A stretch of 64,000 nt of DNA from Collybia mongolica (GCA_013420905.1 JAAXNY010000006.1:2728001-2792000); one strand, 5' to 3'; shown: positions 21,218 through 33,520, counted from the first letter of the stretch. Notes: generated by a model not told the origin, from the letters alone. Made by a program: numbers and translations.

Positions 21218-22011
21218 TTACTTCTTCTTCGCGGCTTCCTCCTCCTCTTTCTAAAGAATATACACAAAGGTTAGTAATAGTGGGGAAAAGAGGAAATTAC
21301 TACTAGCCTTCGCAGCGCGGGCCTTGCGAACACCCTCGTGTCGCTGGTTTGCGCGCGCAACACGAAGTGCCCTGAATGCCTGGAATTCACGCTCTTGGGT
21401 TGTAATTTTCCGGGGAGCTTCCGCCACAGCGATGGTGGGCAGGGGAATGGCAACACGAGTCGTATCCGCTTTAAGGTCGTCTGCCTGATTCAGAGTTCAA
21501 TATTCTGGCTATCCATAGCCATACGACGATACTCACAGACGAGTCCCCAGTCTTAGGCTTGCCTGCCTTGCGGGGGAAGACAATCAAGCGAGCCTTGTAA
21601 GCCTTCAGTCGGTCTACGTTGACTTTCTTGCCCTCCTCACTCAGATTCCTTCGTCTATGGTCTACAACAACGCCAACACCACGGGCCTCCTTCCTTCCTA
21701 TTCCTGCTTCCTTGAGCTCGGCAAGTGTGAATCCTCGGCCCTCCCTGACCTTACGATTGTAGCGAACTGTCTGGGCACGAACAGCAGGTCGGAGAGGGGA
21801 GACGGGGCGAACACCGAGGGTGGCTGCTTTGGTTTTCCGAGCTGTGCGTCTGCGAAGCTTGCGCCCTGGCTGGTCAAACCAGGTGCGCACGCGGCGTTGC
21901 CAGTCCTTTCGGAAATGATTACCGTGGAGGACTATAAATCGATAAGAGGTGAGATTGTGTTGAAATTTGCTCTATGAATCACGACCAACCATTGTTGTGC
22001 GCAAAGCCCAT
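21218..22011 (-). CDS. RPL13: 60S ribosomal protein L13 (eL13)
   Basis: Large-subunit ribosomal protein of the cytosol. Exons are 22011-21990, 21931-21537, 21484-21308 and 21250-21218, giving 208 residues, as usual for the family. Signatures are [33 protein letters not shown]-type and [20 protein letters not shown] blocks and the Lys/Glu-rich end. The last intron is ambiguous: a GC donor after RAAK gives [10 protein letters not shown], while a GT donor four bases later with an acceptor four bases later gives an equally long [15 protein letters not shown] end. The tiny first exon (MGFAHNN) matches the short exon 1 common in ribosomal protein genes. Confidence 0.94.
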
Positions 22012-22830
22012 TTTGTATTCTAACAGATCGTCAGTTACGCGGTAAAACTATGGATGTAGGCGAAGCATACGTTTGTCCTTGAGGTCGTCGAGGGCGTTGC
22101 CGATATAATTATTCGATTCGGGCAAATGCAGAACGTGTGGCTGATTTCAGCTTCACAGCACCAGCCGGATTATGCCGTAACCCTAACCTTAGCAAACACA
22201 CCCACTCTCAACTGTCATCACGTTGAGTGAGTCACTCCCTGTGCCACTCAACCTTCTCTGCTAGACCTATACCGCAGTGCCACCTACGGAGTGGGCAATC
22301 CCGGAATTCAACGCCTTATTGAATGCAGATCTCGTCCCCCAAACCACCACTCGAGGCAGCTGTTTTCGATAATTTGTGGATAGGTCTGCCAGCCACAGAG
22401 TGCCAATCCCATGGCCTTTTATTTTGATCAAACTCCATTTAGTGCTTTCTTTGCCCAAATCATGCATGGAAAAATAGAAAAAGAATTCGATTCTGCCGAA
22501 ACTTCTGACTTGAACTAACTCGCTTTGGGACCGTTTCGATTCAATCAACTGCATTATACGCCTTCTCCATAACCCATCGAAGCTGAGGTTATACCCGCTC
22601 CATCCTTATCATGCGGGCCATGTCCTTCCTGATATTAGATTAACAGGCAAAGTCTTCCCTCAATCTAACGATCGGGCAGAAAAATTGGAGACATTATATT
22701 GGCCGTCCCAGCTTCCGGTATGCTGTTACGTCTTGGATCGTGTCTCTTGAGATATAAAAGACCTATGTGTCAAATTTGCACTCCTCATCCTGTCTTCCAG
22801 CTTTTCCTTCTTGCTTCTGGCTCATTCGCA
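22012..22830. other. Intergenic between divergent RPL13 and MetE-like gene
   Basis: This is a wide shared 5' region. An open frame on the - strand (22554-22267) shows no family resemblance. A short CCCTAACC near 22180 is not a telomeric tract. No RNA gene was recognised. Confidence 0.5.
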
Positions 22831-24657
22831 ATGATTACCTTAGGAGAGCTGCATTTAAAGCCCCCCTTCAGAGCTGAACATATTGGATCGCTTTTGCGCC
22901 CACCAAAACTGGTGCAGAAACGCTGGCAGTTTGAGAACAAGAAGTGTACACTTGGTGAATTACAGTGTTTTGAAGACGAGGCAGTCAAATATATTGTCAA
23001 GCTTCAGCAAGACGTAGGCATGAAGACCATTACTGACGGAGAGATGAGAAGGTGCCTGCATAGCGCGATCGCCGAGATCGGTACTGATGATTGACGACTA
23101 CAGGGCAACATTTTTCGAGGGAATCTTCGACACTTTGGAAGGCATGACAGTGTTGCCACACCGTGAGTGCTTCGGGCTCTGGCCAGCCCTTTACTAAAAT
23201 TATATAGGATCAATCACAAGCTTCAAGGTATGGTGTGCACTTAGGATGTGTGGGGATTGTGTCGAAATTATTTTGTTTAACAGCAATATGTTCCCCACAT
23301 AGGGTTGATGTATGCCGCAGGTCTCAAGGAAGCCGAAACAGTGTTTTGTAATGTAAGCATCTCCTCGGAGCGCCACTCAGCCTCATTGAAACTTCGCATA
23401 GGGAAAAATCAAACGCATCAAGCCCTTTCGCGTCAACGATTTCAAGTATCTGAAATCCCTTGTGCCAGATGAAGTAATGTCTGTATGCTATATGTGCTGT
23501 CACCTGCTTTAAAACATTCCGCCCAGGATGTGAAATTCATCAAGATCACGATGTGCTCACCCACCTGGTATCATCAACGCCATGGGTCGGACCTCACGTA
23601 TGACCTGTCAGTATATAGTAATGATGGTAAAGTATTTCAATGATATTTCTTTCTCTTCTCCTGAGACCAACTGACTGGGCCAGATGAATATTTTGACGAT
23701 TTGGGCATAGCCTATCGTGCAGAGTTCAAGCAGCTGTATGACCTCGGGTGTCGTAAGTTTCATACCGCGACCCAATGATTATTTTAATCTACAGTCGAAC
23801 AACAGGACATATTCAAATTGACGATCCAACATTCTGCTACTTTTGTAGCGACAGTATGATTTCAGGAATGGAAAGTGCTGGAGTCTGCCACGAACAACTT
23901 CTCGATACATATATACGTGCCATCAATGTGTGCACTCAGGATCGCGCAGAAGATTTGACGATTAGTATTCATATGTGTCGAGGAAACTTCATGGTGAATA
24001 TTGTGAACCATGCTCCTTTTCTCCCTTTCAAAGAGTAACACTTAGGGTGGTGTATATTTCTGTGAAGGAGGCTATGCCCGTATTGCCACCAAGTTGTTCA
24101 ACTGCCTCGATGTTGATGTTTATTATGTGAGTAATATGAAGCGAATCTGTCTAAATTCATCCTAATTGTGTATAGCTCGAATACGACACGGAGCGTGCCG
24201 GAGATTTCACGCCGTTGAGGCACCTTCCTGCCAACAAAATCGTTGTCCTCGGGTTGGTAACAACCAAGAATGAGAAAGTATGTCTTTTTCAAATGAACTT
24301 GTTTTGAACCTGATGGTCTCCATAGCTGGAGACCTTGGAGGTCTTGAAAACTAGGGTCAATGAGGCCGTGGATGCGATGACGCAAGATAATCCTACGCGT
24401 TCCCGCGAAGCTGCTTTGAATCAGTCCGTGGTCTCAACTTATCTCCGTCAAGGCAGGCTACTGACAGCTGTATCGATGCAGACTTTGTATTAGTACTCAG
24501 TGTGGGTTTGCGTCTGTCTGGCAGGGCAATCCAATGACTGAGCATGTACGTCCTGGACAGCACTTCCTTCCGTTCTGAACTAAGATCACAATAGGAAGAG
24601 AAAGCGAAGCTGAGATTGTTGGTTGAGGCAGCCCAGTGGATTTGGAACAGCACTTAA
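22831..24657 (+). CDS. Cobalamin-independent methionine-synthase-like protein (C-terminal domain only)
   Basis: UROD/MetE superfamily protein of about 400 residues in 13 small exons. It corresponds to only the C-terminal catalytic half of MetE. N-terminal FRAEHIGSLLRP and TDGEMRR fit the family. Candidate zinc-site residues are visible: His and Cys in IHMCRGN, a Glu in YYLEYD, and a Cys in STQCGF. Stand-alone proteins of this kind occur in many fungi and bacteria, and their methyl donor and acceptor are mostly unknown. A role in methyl transfer to homocysteine or a related thiol is therefore only inferred. The start at 22831 is preferred because it gives the usual short lead before FRAEHIG. 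The last codons are NST followed by TAA. Confidence 0.82.
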
Positions 24658-25146
24658 TGATGTGTGAAAAGACCGGGATACGCCACTGTGTGCTTAGTGG
24701 CGGCGTCATCCATAGACTTTGGGGGGTTCTGCGTGCATATCATCGTTGACTCGCGGTATCTATGGGTAGCATCGGAATTTACGTCTCATTCAAAAAGAAT
24801 CGTTGATTGTGATAGGGATAAATTCGGCCCTAACCATGGTAAGATCGAGTAGTAAGTACTATCTCGATCGTGTATTTGGGGAAATTCTTTCTGGTTTCTG
24901 TTTGATCGACAAATTGTGTTTTTAGCATTTGAGTAGCGCCATGCACTTAGCAGACATTTTCGAATTCTAATCTGATGATCATTATATTACATAATCGCCA
25001 TCTCCGTAGTTTTTGATGTTGCCAAGTGTGTGTAGTTTTCATTCCTCCCCCCTGTCGACTGGTTAGCCAGGTCAATCCTTCGTTTTTTTCATTTAACAGC
25101 ACTGGCTACATAGCCTGCCACTCTTTTATTCTTCTCTCTCTTCGTC
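24658..25146. other. Intergenic, no gene seen
   Basis: Flank between two + strand genes. A pyrimidine-rich stretch lies shortly before the next start. Nothing else was recognised. Confidence 0.5.
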
Positions 25147-27054
25147 ATGTTCATTCGTTTAACGTCGTTTTCGGTAATTCTCACCTTGGGGTCGTTATCG
25201 TCCAGTGTACACGCCTTCAGTTTTACCACGGGAAATCCAACTCAATGTGACGATTTAAGTCTTTCGTGGACTGGTAAGTATAACGCCACAATTTGTTCCG
25301 TATTAATGACATAACGAGATATAGGTGGTACCCCACCATACCAACTACTCCTCAGTCCAGTGGGTCCCAACTTGGTCTGTTGCTGTTTTACTAAAGGCGG
25401 TTGCAGGTATTTGGAACGCCTCGCAACATATCTATACCGCCCTCCGCATTTAGCGGTGGCAAGGGTGCATTCTCATTTCAACTTCCAATGAGGAAAGACG
25501 ACAAGTTTCTCCTCACGATGTCTGATGCGACAGGTTATGGGACTGGTGGTACGACTGATGTGTTGGTTACGGGTGCATCTGTAGGTGGAATGTGTAACAC
25601 ACAAGACCCAGGTATGCCTATTTCCACATTCTCAGAATACTCTTCCTCACCCCTCTAGGCATCGATTTTCCATTCCAATTAAATTTGGCGTTACAACAAT
25701 GCAGGCTCGTACACCTGAACCTTTAAAAATATGGTTGACCACAACGCGGTTTTATTTTCAGGCCATACGTTTTTAGCGGTTACACAGGTGCACAGCAGCC
25801 TGTCACAATCATAGTAAGTGTGGGTGTGGTATATTGGAATATTCCACTTAACCAATGTCATAGGCAACCGTACCAGGAGGAACTTCGATCATCCTAAAGC
25901 CCCCAATAGGGCCCACGAGCTTCTCTTGGGATGCTAATGTGGCACATGGCACGTCGATGTTGTTCATGATGTTCGATGCTCAAGGGCGAAATGGTGGCTG
26001 TTCTGATGTTAAAACTGTCGGGATAACTGACGATGTTACCTGTCTCAACGGCAATTCACCTTCCTCTACGACTACTATCGCGACATTCACATCCACACCC
26101 ATATCCTCCACTCGGTCTTTGGCTACGACATCTCCCACTGCTTCCCCTTCCTCTACAGGTGGGCCTACTAAAGGGACATCTATAGCTGCCATAGCCGGGA
26201 CAGTAATAGGAGCTCTCGTGTTTCTCGCTGTTGCGATTACATTGGGACTCTTTTTCCTGAGACGGAAACGTGATTCTAAGAGTTCTAGCATCCCTCCATT
26301 CCGCAGGCACTCCCGTCATGGACAATCTGAAGTTGACCTTACTTACGATCCCGGTCATACCTCCAATGCATACCCACACTCTGCCGCTGGCATGGATACT
26401 ACCTCACCTATGCCATTCTTCCCTGGTGCTGTCCCGTATGACTCTAATCCATTCCTCGATTCTGAGGTGCCACAGAATCAACACGCGTCTCAGTACCAAC
26501 CACCATCTCAGTACCAACCACCGTCTCAGTATCAGTCATCCTCTCGGTACCACCCTTCCGAATACTCTCACCCACCATCTGAATATGCCCATTCTTTATC
26601 CCAATACCCTCATTCACCATCGCAATACTCCCAACCTGCACAATACGCAATGTCCGCCCAGCCTCATCCTTCGTCACAATACCATTCACACTCAGTTTCC
26701 AGGGCGGACGTTGATCCATTTGACCCATATGCTCTTAGTGACCCGTCCCCATCCGCTACTATTGAGCCCTTCTCTCTGTATAATTCTGACCAATCTACAT
26801 CGCGCGATTCGATGTCAACGACACAGCGCAAGGCGGCTATGGCGGGCGTCACACCTTACAAGCCTTCACGGTTCATCGTTCACACTGATGTTGAGGATGA
26901 CCTTCCGCCTCCGAACGAAGACGGAGTTGTAGAACTTCCTCCGCAATACTCTGAGAGACGGGCTCCTCTTAAATCTGTTCCCGTTCAGGATCCCCTGACT
27001 TCCCATCTACCCAGTCCATCCTCCGCTGCTGATTCCACCTCACCCAAGCCGTGA
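25147..27054 (+). CDS. Single-pass membrane protein A with PPxY tail (tandem paralog)
   Basis: Unnamed protein of 551 residues. A signal peptide (MFIRLTSFSVILTLGSLSS, cut near SVHA) is followed by an ectodomain with paired Cys and a repeated TMSDATG / FDAQGR pattern. Next come a Ser/Thr-rich stalk, one transmembrane helix (AAIAGTVIGALVFLAVAI) and basic FFLRRKR. The cytosolic tail has DLTYDPG, a Tyr/Pro/Ser/Gln repeat (about 26480-26670, units such as QYQPPS) and ELPPQYSERR near the end, containing PPxY. Exons are 25147-25273, 25325-25359, 25407-25611, 25659-25704, 25762-25813 and 25864-27054. The fourth intron has a GC donor (GCTCGT), fixed by homology to paralog B. It may be a cell-surface sensor, but no function is established. 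Confidence 0.8.
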
Positions 27055-27391
27055 TACGGCATGTATCTGCATAGCTTGTTATTACTTTCACGTTCTTTGG
27101 ATGCACATCTGTTGGAAAATGGAGGCATTACCTGGCCCTTGTGATCTTTTGTTTTTATACTTATAACCTATATCTCCAGTATCTATTCCAATGTCTGCTC
27201 GTGTATATCAAAGGGTGCCATGTGTGGGTTGATGAATAGGCTAGATAACTTTAACATACAAGCTCGCATGATCCCAAAGACGCGTACAATGGGATACATG
27301 AATGTGATACTGTGCTTTGGCGAGATTTGCCATGTGTTCGTTGCTAATGGATTGAAGTGTCGCACCGTTGCTAGGCCCCGCCTAACCCTTC

Positions 27392-29047
27392 ATGTTCTTG
27401 TCATGCTGGCCACTTGGTCTGTTTTGTACGTACTTTCTGCTCGTTAAAGGTTTTGACTTTTCTACGAGCCCGCTAACTCAATGTGGTAACCTGGATGTAA
27501 CCTGGTCTGGTATGCTGTTTGATATTCCCGTTTGAAACAACATGTTCACGTTTTGTGTAGGGGGCGAGCCTCCATTCCGTCTCCTCCTCATACCGGTATG
27601 ATATGGTCTTTCTAGATGTATGTTTCAAGACCCATTTTGAAAACTTTGAAAACAGCCTGCGGGGAGCCTTCGAAATATCAGCATTCCGTCTTCCGCATTC
27701 GACGGTACCCATGGATCATTCAGGGCGATGCTTAACCTCGCGAGCCACCAACGATTAATGATCAGTATGTCAGACGCCACGGGAATAACAGCGGGGGGTG
27801 TGTCAGACGTGTTGATAGTCGGTGAACCGGGTCCCGCCCAGAGTTGTAACACAACTGATCCAGGTAAGTCATTATCCAGAGACCTTGATTTTATACAACA
27901 AGTAAAGTTTCATCCAGGTGTCGATTTCTTTTTCTCGTTAGACTCGGACCTCAAACAATGCGAGTAAGTGGTTACCTATGACCCGTGTTGATTCGGAAGC
28001 CCTCATTAGTCCGTGTTTATTAGACCCTATCCTTTCACAAATTATCCTGGAGCGATACAACCGATAACTATCACGGTGGGTTGTCGACTTCGTTCCACGG
28101 GACTGTAGACAAACCTTGTATATTCATAGGCTTTCATTCCGTTAAGCCAGGCATTCGTTCTCTACCCTGCCGAAGGCAGTCAATATGTGTGGACAGCCAA
28201 TTTAACAGCTGGAACTTCGGTTTCATTTTCTGTCATCGATGCACTGGGTAGGGTAGGGGGAACTTCAAACATGAGGGTCGTCCAACGTACAGACAATGCA
28301 AATTGCCTTACCGTAAAGCCCACTATCACCCAGGACACGCCGTCTACTTCTAGCCCGCCTAACCCAACAGATTCGAATTCCAATGCTTTGCCTCCCGTAT
28401 TTATCCCATCCAAGACTGGCCTTATCATTGGTTTGGCCGTAGGGGGCTGTGCATTGGTAGCAGTCATGTGTATCCTAGCGTTTTTCTATATTAGGAGAAC
28501 TCGTAAAACTCGCCTTCGACCTCGTCACCAAAAGCACACTCTCGACCTCACCTACGATCCAGTAGGCGCGCCTGCTCCCTTGCTCCCGAGCTATCTACTC
28601 TCTGAGAATGATGACTATATCCCTCTCGCCCCTTCAAAAGTGCCTTCCGACGCAGTGCCACTACCGAACGTGAACATCCACACACAGGATGTTCCCAAAT
28701 CGATGCCTTCTCAATCACTTCATCTACATGATTTTGGATTAAACAGTTCGCCGTCTTCACACGAATTTAGCCACATGGCCCCAAGTCAACCCTCCCTTCT
28801 CCCCGTGCCGTACTGCTATGTGTCACCTCAAACTTCAACCACCCAGTCGAAACAGTCCAAAAAACTCCGCCAAAATCAACAATCACATATCCAACAGACC
28901 TCACATGTCATCATACACAGCGACATTGACGAGACGGTGGAACCTCCCATAGAACTGCCACCTCAGTATTCAGAGTATCGAACACCAATACCTGGGTTGG
29001 CGGCGTCGGAGGCAATCACGTCTTTGCCAAACAGAAAACGTGGATAA
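27392..29047 (+). CDS. Single-pass membrane protein B with PPxY tail (tandem paralog)
   Basis: Paralog of the preceding gene, 458 residues. A signal peptide (MFLSCWPLGLFCTYFLLV) leads into FDFSTSPLTQCGN. The ectodomain repeats the same landmarks: GGEPPFRLLL, NISIPSSAFDG, MSDATGITAGG, CNTTDPG and SFSVIDALGR. A Pro/Ser stalk, a transmembrane helix (LIIGLAVGGCALVAVMCI) and YIRRTRK follow. The tail keeps DLTYDPV and ELPPQYSEYR but lacks the long Tyr/Pro repeat. Exons are 27392-27509, 27561-27595, 27656-27863, 27918-27963, 28024-28075 and 28130-29047. Exons 2, 4 and 5 are 35, 46 and 52 nt, identical to paralog A. The start at 27392 is in frame with the mature domain. Confidence 0.8.
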
Positions 29048-29387
29048 TATCCAAGATGTAATACAAATTCTACACCAACTAAGACCTGCCAGTCCTCTTC
29101 TTTTTGTATTTTACCTCTGGCGATAGCTTGGGGGTAGGCCGTTAATTTCATTCGAACTCCTGCGTATTTTCTCCCAACCTAACAGCCAGACACTTACACG
29201 CACACGAAACGAACTCGATAATTATATGAGAGCATTCATACATTTATACTTTGCCTCTCAATTGAAAAGCATGCAATAATATGACAGTCTACAACAAGGC
29301 ATACACGGCTAGGAAGAAACAAGTCTACATAAAGTACAAGGGGATGAGATCTCGTTCCAGAATTATCGTCTGAATCTTTCCGACATT
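29048..29387. other. Intergenic between convergent genes
   Basis: 3' flanks of paralog B and the next gene. No further feature seen. Confidence 0.5.
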
Positions 29388-30234
29388 CTATTCACCTGGG
29401 GGTCCTGTTTCCATTGATGTAGGTTCAGTACTGAGTTTTTGTTTCGCGAACGCGTCGATCATGGCTTCCTGGTCCTTCCGTCGCCGGTGCCTCCTCCGCC
29501 GATCATCTTTTATTACTCGTTCAATACGACGGCGGGACTTTGTGTGTAAACGGGGATCAGCCAGGGCTTGCTTGCATTTGTAGCATGCAAGCTCAATGCT
29601 CGCTAGCAGGCGAAGAGTTTCAGAATTATTCAACGCCTGTCGTTGATAGATGCCGGAACAGTTTTAGCCGATAGCAGTATCACGACGGCTCTAAAAAGAA
29701 TACTGACGTTTAAGGACCACGATACAACCCGCGAGCCTTCAACGCATCCAATAACTACAAAATTTCCTCGCTTTTCTGCTTGGAGATCCGATGTCTGATT
29801 ATTGTCATTTTAATTGCTGTTCCTTTGACTTGGTGAATCCTTTAGATCGTACCTCACTGAATACTGCCATAATCTTTCCCGTGGAAACAGTACGAACCAC
29901 TTAAATGTTCCATAAACTTAAGAGGAAACCCCAAGATTTTAAAAGCAAACGTACCGACTCGAGACGAGTGACCGGTCACTTCTTGAGTTACAAGGCCTCG
30001 GCCCATATAAACCCATGAATCTCTCTCTGGCCTACGTATGTGGACTTTGACCTGAATGTCACGAAAGTTATCCCGTAACGCTGGTGCTGATAGCAAGGAA
30101 TTGGTCAAGCAACTACAGTTATGGAAGCTAACGCTACCTTGTAAATAGACAGCCTCTTGGGGTTCCCGTGTCTGGCTTGGAGGCTGAACCACATTTACAC
30201 TCATCCCAGCGTCGATATCCATGGTCTCCTCCAT
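29388..30234 (-). CDS. Unrecognised protein with a compact beta-rich-looking core and basic C-terminus
   Basis: Five exons (30234-30138, 30086-29955, 29899-29853, 29794-29708, 29636-29388) join cleanly into 203 residues. I do not recognise the family. After an acidic start (MEETMDIDAG) comes a core reading NFRDIQVKVHIRRPERD, WVYMGRGLVTQE, SSRVVVRTVSTGKIMAVFSE and NFVVIGCVEGSRVVSWS. The alternating pattern suggests a beta-barrel or PH/EVH1-like fold; that is a guess. A helical part with a CYKC pair follows, then a very basic run (RRRRHRRRK) that may be a nuclear localisation signal. The clean joins and codon-level sense argue for a real gene. An upstream in-frame extension lacks an ATG. Confidence 0.7.
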
Positions 30235-30719
30235 CTGCCAGTCGCGGAAATCGGCAGGTTCTTTCAAATTTGATAGTCAACGTACGCCAGGGCCACTGAC
30301 CGATTCTGAGCCAAGACGATAGCTGGTATACTTGGAGAGAGAAAGAACTTTGACGAGTGAGAGTGGCACACAACCTATTAGGTTCAAGGGTACCGCGAAG
30401 CCATTACACACACGTGACCCCAGCCACTTATCTCGTTGATAGCAGTCAGTGGTCAGTACTATCAATTGGTATTACACTAATGAACGACGGCTCCTTTGAT
30501 AGTTGACTATCGTGTCCCATCGGCTGGGATTGTTTTAAATTACACAAAACCAGTAGATATCCGGAATGCCACCGGGAACTAACTCAATAGTGAATAGAGG
30601 GATACTTTTACTAGCATCGTCGAGGTCGATGGCGTAGTTCAGAGGAACATCTAAATATTCGAATTTAATGGTGGTGGCAGGGATATGGGAAGAAAACCCC
30701 TACTTCATGGTTCCCATGT
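30235..30719. other. Intergenic between two - strand genes
   Basis: Contains the hypothetical gene's promoter and the TAF5 3' flank. A short inverted repeat, GATAGT-TG-ACTATC, lies near 30500. Nothing else was recognised. Confidence 0.5.
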
Positions 30720-33520
30720 TTAACGCGAATCAGGCGACGTATACGTCCCACCAACAAGACAAAGGTTGCGTGGGGTGAATTGAACATTTGTGATGGGCGT
30801 CCTCTTTGTTGGGAATGTCGCAACAAGATCAGAGCTGCTCGCAAAATGTTGGTAATCGCTAGCATCAGCGGAACAAAGAGGGAAGACATACGTTTCTAGA
30901 CTTTCCTCCTCATTCCTGGGCCCAGAATCACTTGAAGTCAGACCGTTTTCACGGGGCTTTCCCTTCGATCCTCCGGCACCTTTGACGTCCCAACATCGCA
31001 CAGTCCAATCCGCACCGCCACTCACCAAGAGCGATGACTCTGCACTGAAGGCCAGAGAGTATATGGATGAAGTATGACCTGTCATTTTTTTGATTCGTTT
31101 TCCTGAACCAAGATCCCACAGATTGATCGCCAGATCTTCTCCTGCCCAAGAGAGTAATTCCTATCAACATGTCGTTCAGAGATAAGAAAAATAGATAAAC
31201 CTGAGCTCGCTAGATATCGACCGTCTGGACTGATAGCAACAGAGGATACAGCACCTTGGTGCCCGATGAAGACACGTACGCAAGAGCCGCGCTGAACGTC
31301 CCATAGTCGAGCGGTCCAATCACTCGACCCAGTTGCGAGGTATAGCGAATTGGGATGAAATTGGATACACTGGAGGAGAATATCAGGCAGAGGTCTATCA
31401 GCCTAAAAGCTTTGACATACATCAACGTCACTTAAGTGGCCCGCATATATTCGCAAACACGAAGTACGATCAGTAGACCACAGCCGAGCAGTGCGATCCC
31501 GGCTAGCTGTCGCGAAATAGATCCCCATAGGATTCCATCTGACATCCCAAACTGGATTTTCATGACCGCGGAATGCCACAATGTTGGACATAGTATCCAT
31601 GGACCACAGCCGAACAGTAGCATCTGCAGAGCAGGATAATAGATACTTGGGGGATGCAGCTGACCCACTCAGGGGGTCAAATGCCACCGAATAAACAGGA
31701 CCACTGTGTCCTATCAATTTGCGCGTTGTTGTTCCTTTTTTGTCCCGTAGACGATTGAGCGACGCCACTGAAGCATGTAGGGCGTCAGACGGTTATCTTG
31801 AGTGGAAGGAAAATGAGACGCACTGTCCTTTATAGAACTAGAGGAGAAATCGCTCCTCATTCCTTGCAGTTTTTCACCTTTAAGATTCCAGATTCTGATA
31901 TAACTTTCGGCAAAACCTGCAGCCATGAGGGAGATATCAGGAGAAAACGTGGAACACGGCGAGCTTAACGGGGCGCTGATCAGTACAAGAATATGACCAA
32001 GGATGACATCCATTACCCTTCAGCAACGTCGTGTAAAGTATAAGCACATATACTCGGTAGTGCTCGCGCTCGCAGATTGCCCGCTTGCGGGGAGTTGACA
32101 TCGACGTTTGCGAGAACGGAAGGCTCCAATCGTATTCGTTTTCTTGCGTCGCGGATATGGCTTACTTCTCTTTCTACATCCACAGACTTGAAGTTCGAGG
32201 GATGTGGCAGGAGATCAGATTCCGAGGGCACTATCATGCCTGGTAAACTGATAGGCCTTGGAATTTGACTATCATACTGAGCGGATGGGTCTCTTTCTAA
32301 CATTGCTTGTTCCCTGAGAACTCGTTCACTCTCCAAACGCAGTTCTTCGGCGATGGGGATTGGGCCAAGTTTGAGATCGCCTCTGGAGGAATTGAACTCC
32401 TGGGCGCTGGTGATATTTGTTGATCCATTTGATTGGGGGATTAATGTCGAAAGGAGGCCCGTTGACTCCTCCCATGAATGGGGAGATGCGGAAGATGGAT
32501 TTGAGGAGGAAACTGTATTTATATGTGAGTAAAGCTCGCCGACACGATACGAGGAATATACCATCAAAACGAAGATGATTATTAACAACTCTCATTACCG
32601 ATGCCCTGCCCCTCTTTCCCTTTTCTCCTGTGAAACCATCTCCGGCACCAAAAGATTCCCCTCCCACACCTTCGGTGAGCCATCCGACAAGCAAGCCAAA
32701 TCCAGAGCGACTCATTCGGATGGCATATTTCTCGTTTCTAAACCGTTGTGCATGTTCGTCACTTTGAACGTGAGCAGGGAGTAATAGCGTCGATAGGTGA
32801 TGTAGTGCTTTGTGGTGAGATGTTGCCAATGAAGGGGAAAATGTGGAGTGGAATCTTTGAGCTAAGCAAATGGTAATTAGTAACGGTCCCACCAAACCAC
32901 TCTTCCATTCAAACGTACCAGCATCTTTGAAACCGTGCTCTATTAGGTCGAGGTAGAAGTGGTAGAAGATAGGGAATAGAATAGGCCGAAATTCAGGCTA
33001 TATGCGTAAGCTAAGCAGTTACCAAACAAATCTAGGTGATTCAACGCACTCTGTACATGTCCAATGACCCGTCGACCCATGCCTCAAGTTCCCGAAAGCC
33101 TTCTTGTTTGTCTGTGGGATCTAGAGACAGAATCTCTTCTGCGCCAACAGAGCCAATGCTCGAAATGAGATTTTGTATGTTCGCGGGGTTTCCCATTGTT
33201 TGAAGTTCCTGTAACACGCTCGACGGGTCCTTGAACACATTCTCACCCGGTTTAGAGGGTTTCTGTGCGAAAACTGCAAGAGTTTTTACAAGCTCGTCGG
33301 CTGCAATGGTCTCTTGCTGCTTGGAGCCACTATCGTTGGAAGAGCCAGCCTCGATATCGTTCAACAGGGCTTTCTCAGCAGCCGAGTGACCCCGGTTTCG
33401 CAGATATTCCAATACAGCCTTATCTTCCACTGAAGCATTTTGAGCAAGATCCTTGGAATTAGTGGGGGAAGGAGCAAGAGGTGATTGCGAAGACGTTGGG
33501 GGCGTCTCAACGGACATCAT
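30720..33520 (-). CDS. TAF5: Transcription initiation factor TFIID (and SAGA) subunit 5, WD40
   Basis: Scaffold subunit of TFIID, and in yeasts also SAGA, in the nucleus. The start at 33520 gives MMSVETPP. A LisH-like helix ([18 protein letters not shown]) comes first. It is followed by the TAF5 N-terminal domain ([43 protein letters not shown]) and a linker. At least six WD40 repeats follow; each contains WD-type motifs such as [36 protein letters not shown] and GADWTVRCW. Roughly 740 residues in about a dozen exons. The stop at 30720 follows [12 protein letters not shown]. It is head-to-head with MAD2, 161 bp apart, so the two likely share a promoter. Confidence 0.93.

Noticed and set aside
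22174..22190. Possible telomere-like CCCTAA repeat
   Set aside because: Only about one and a half units, in the middle of a gene-rich region.
26480..26670. CRISPR-like periodic repeat
   Set aside because: The periodicity is codon-based and lies within a continuous coding frame (Tyr/Pro/Gln/Ser repeats).
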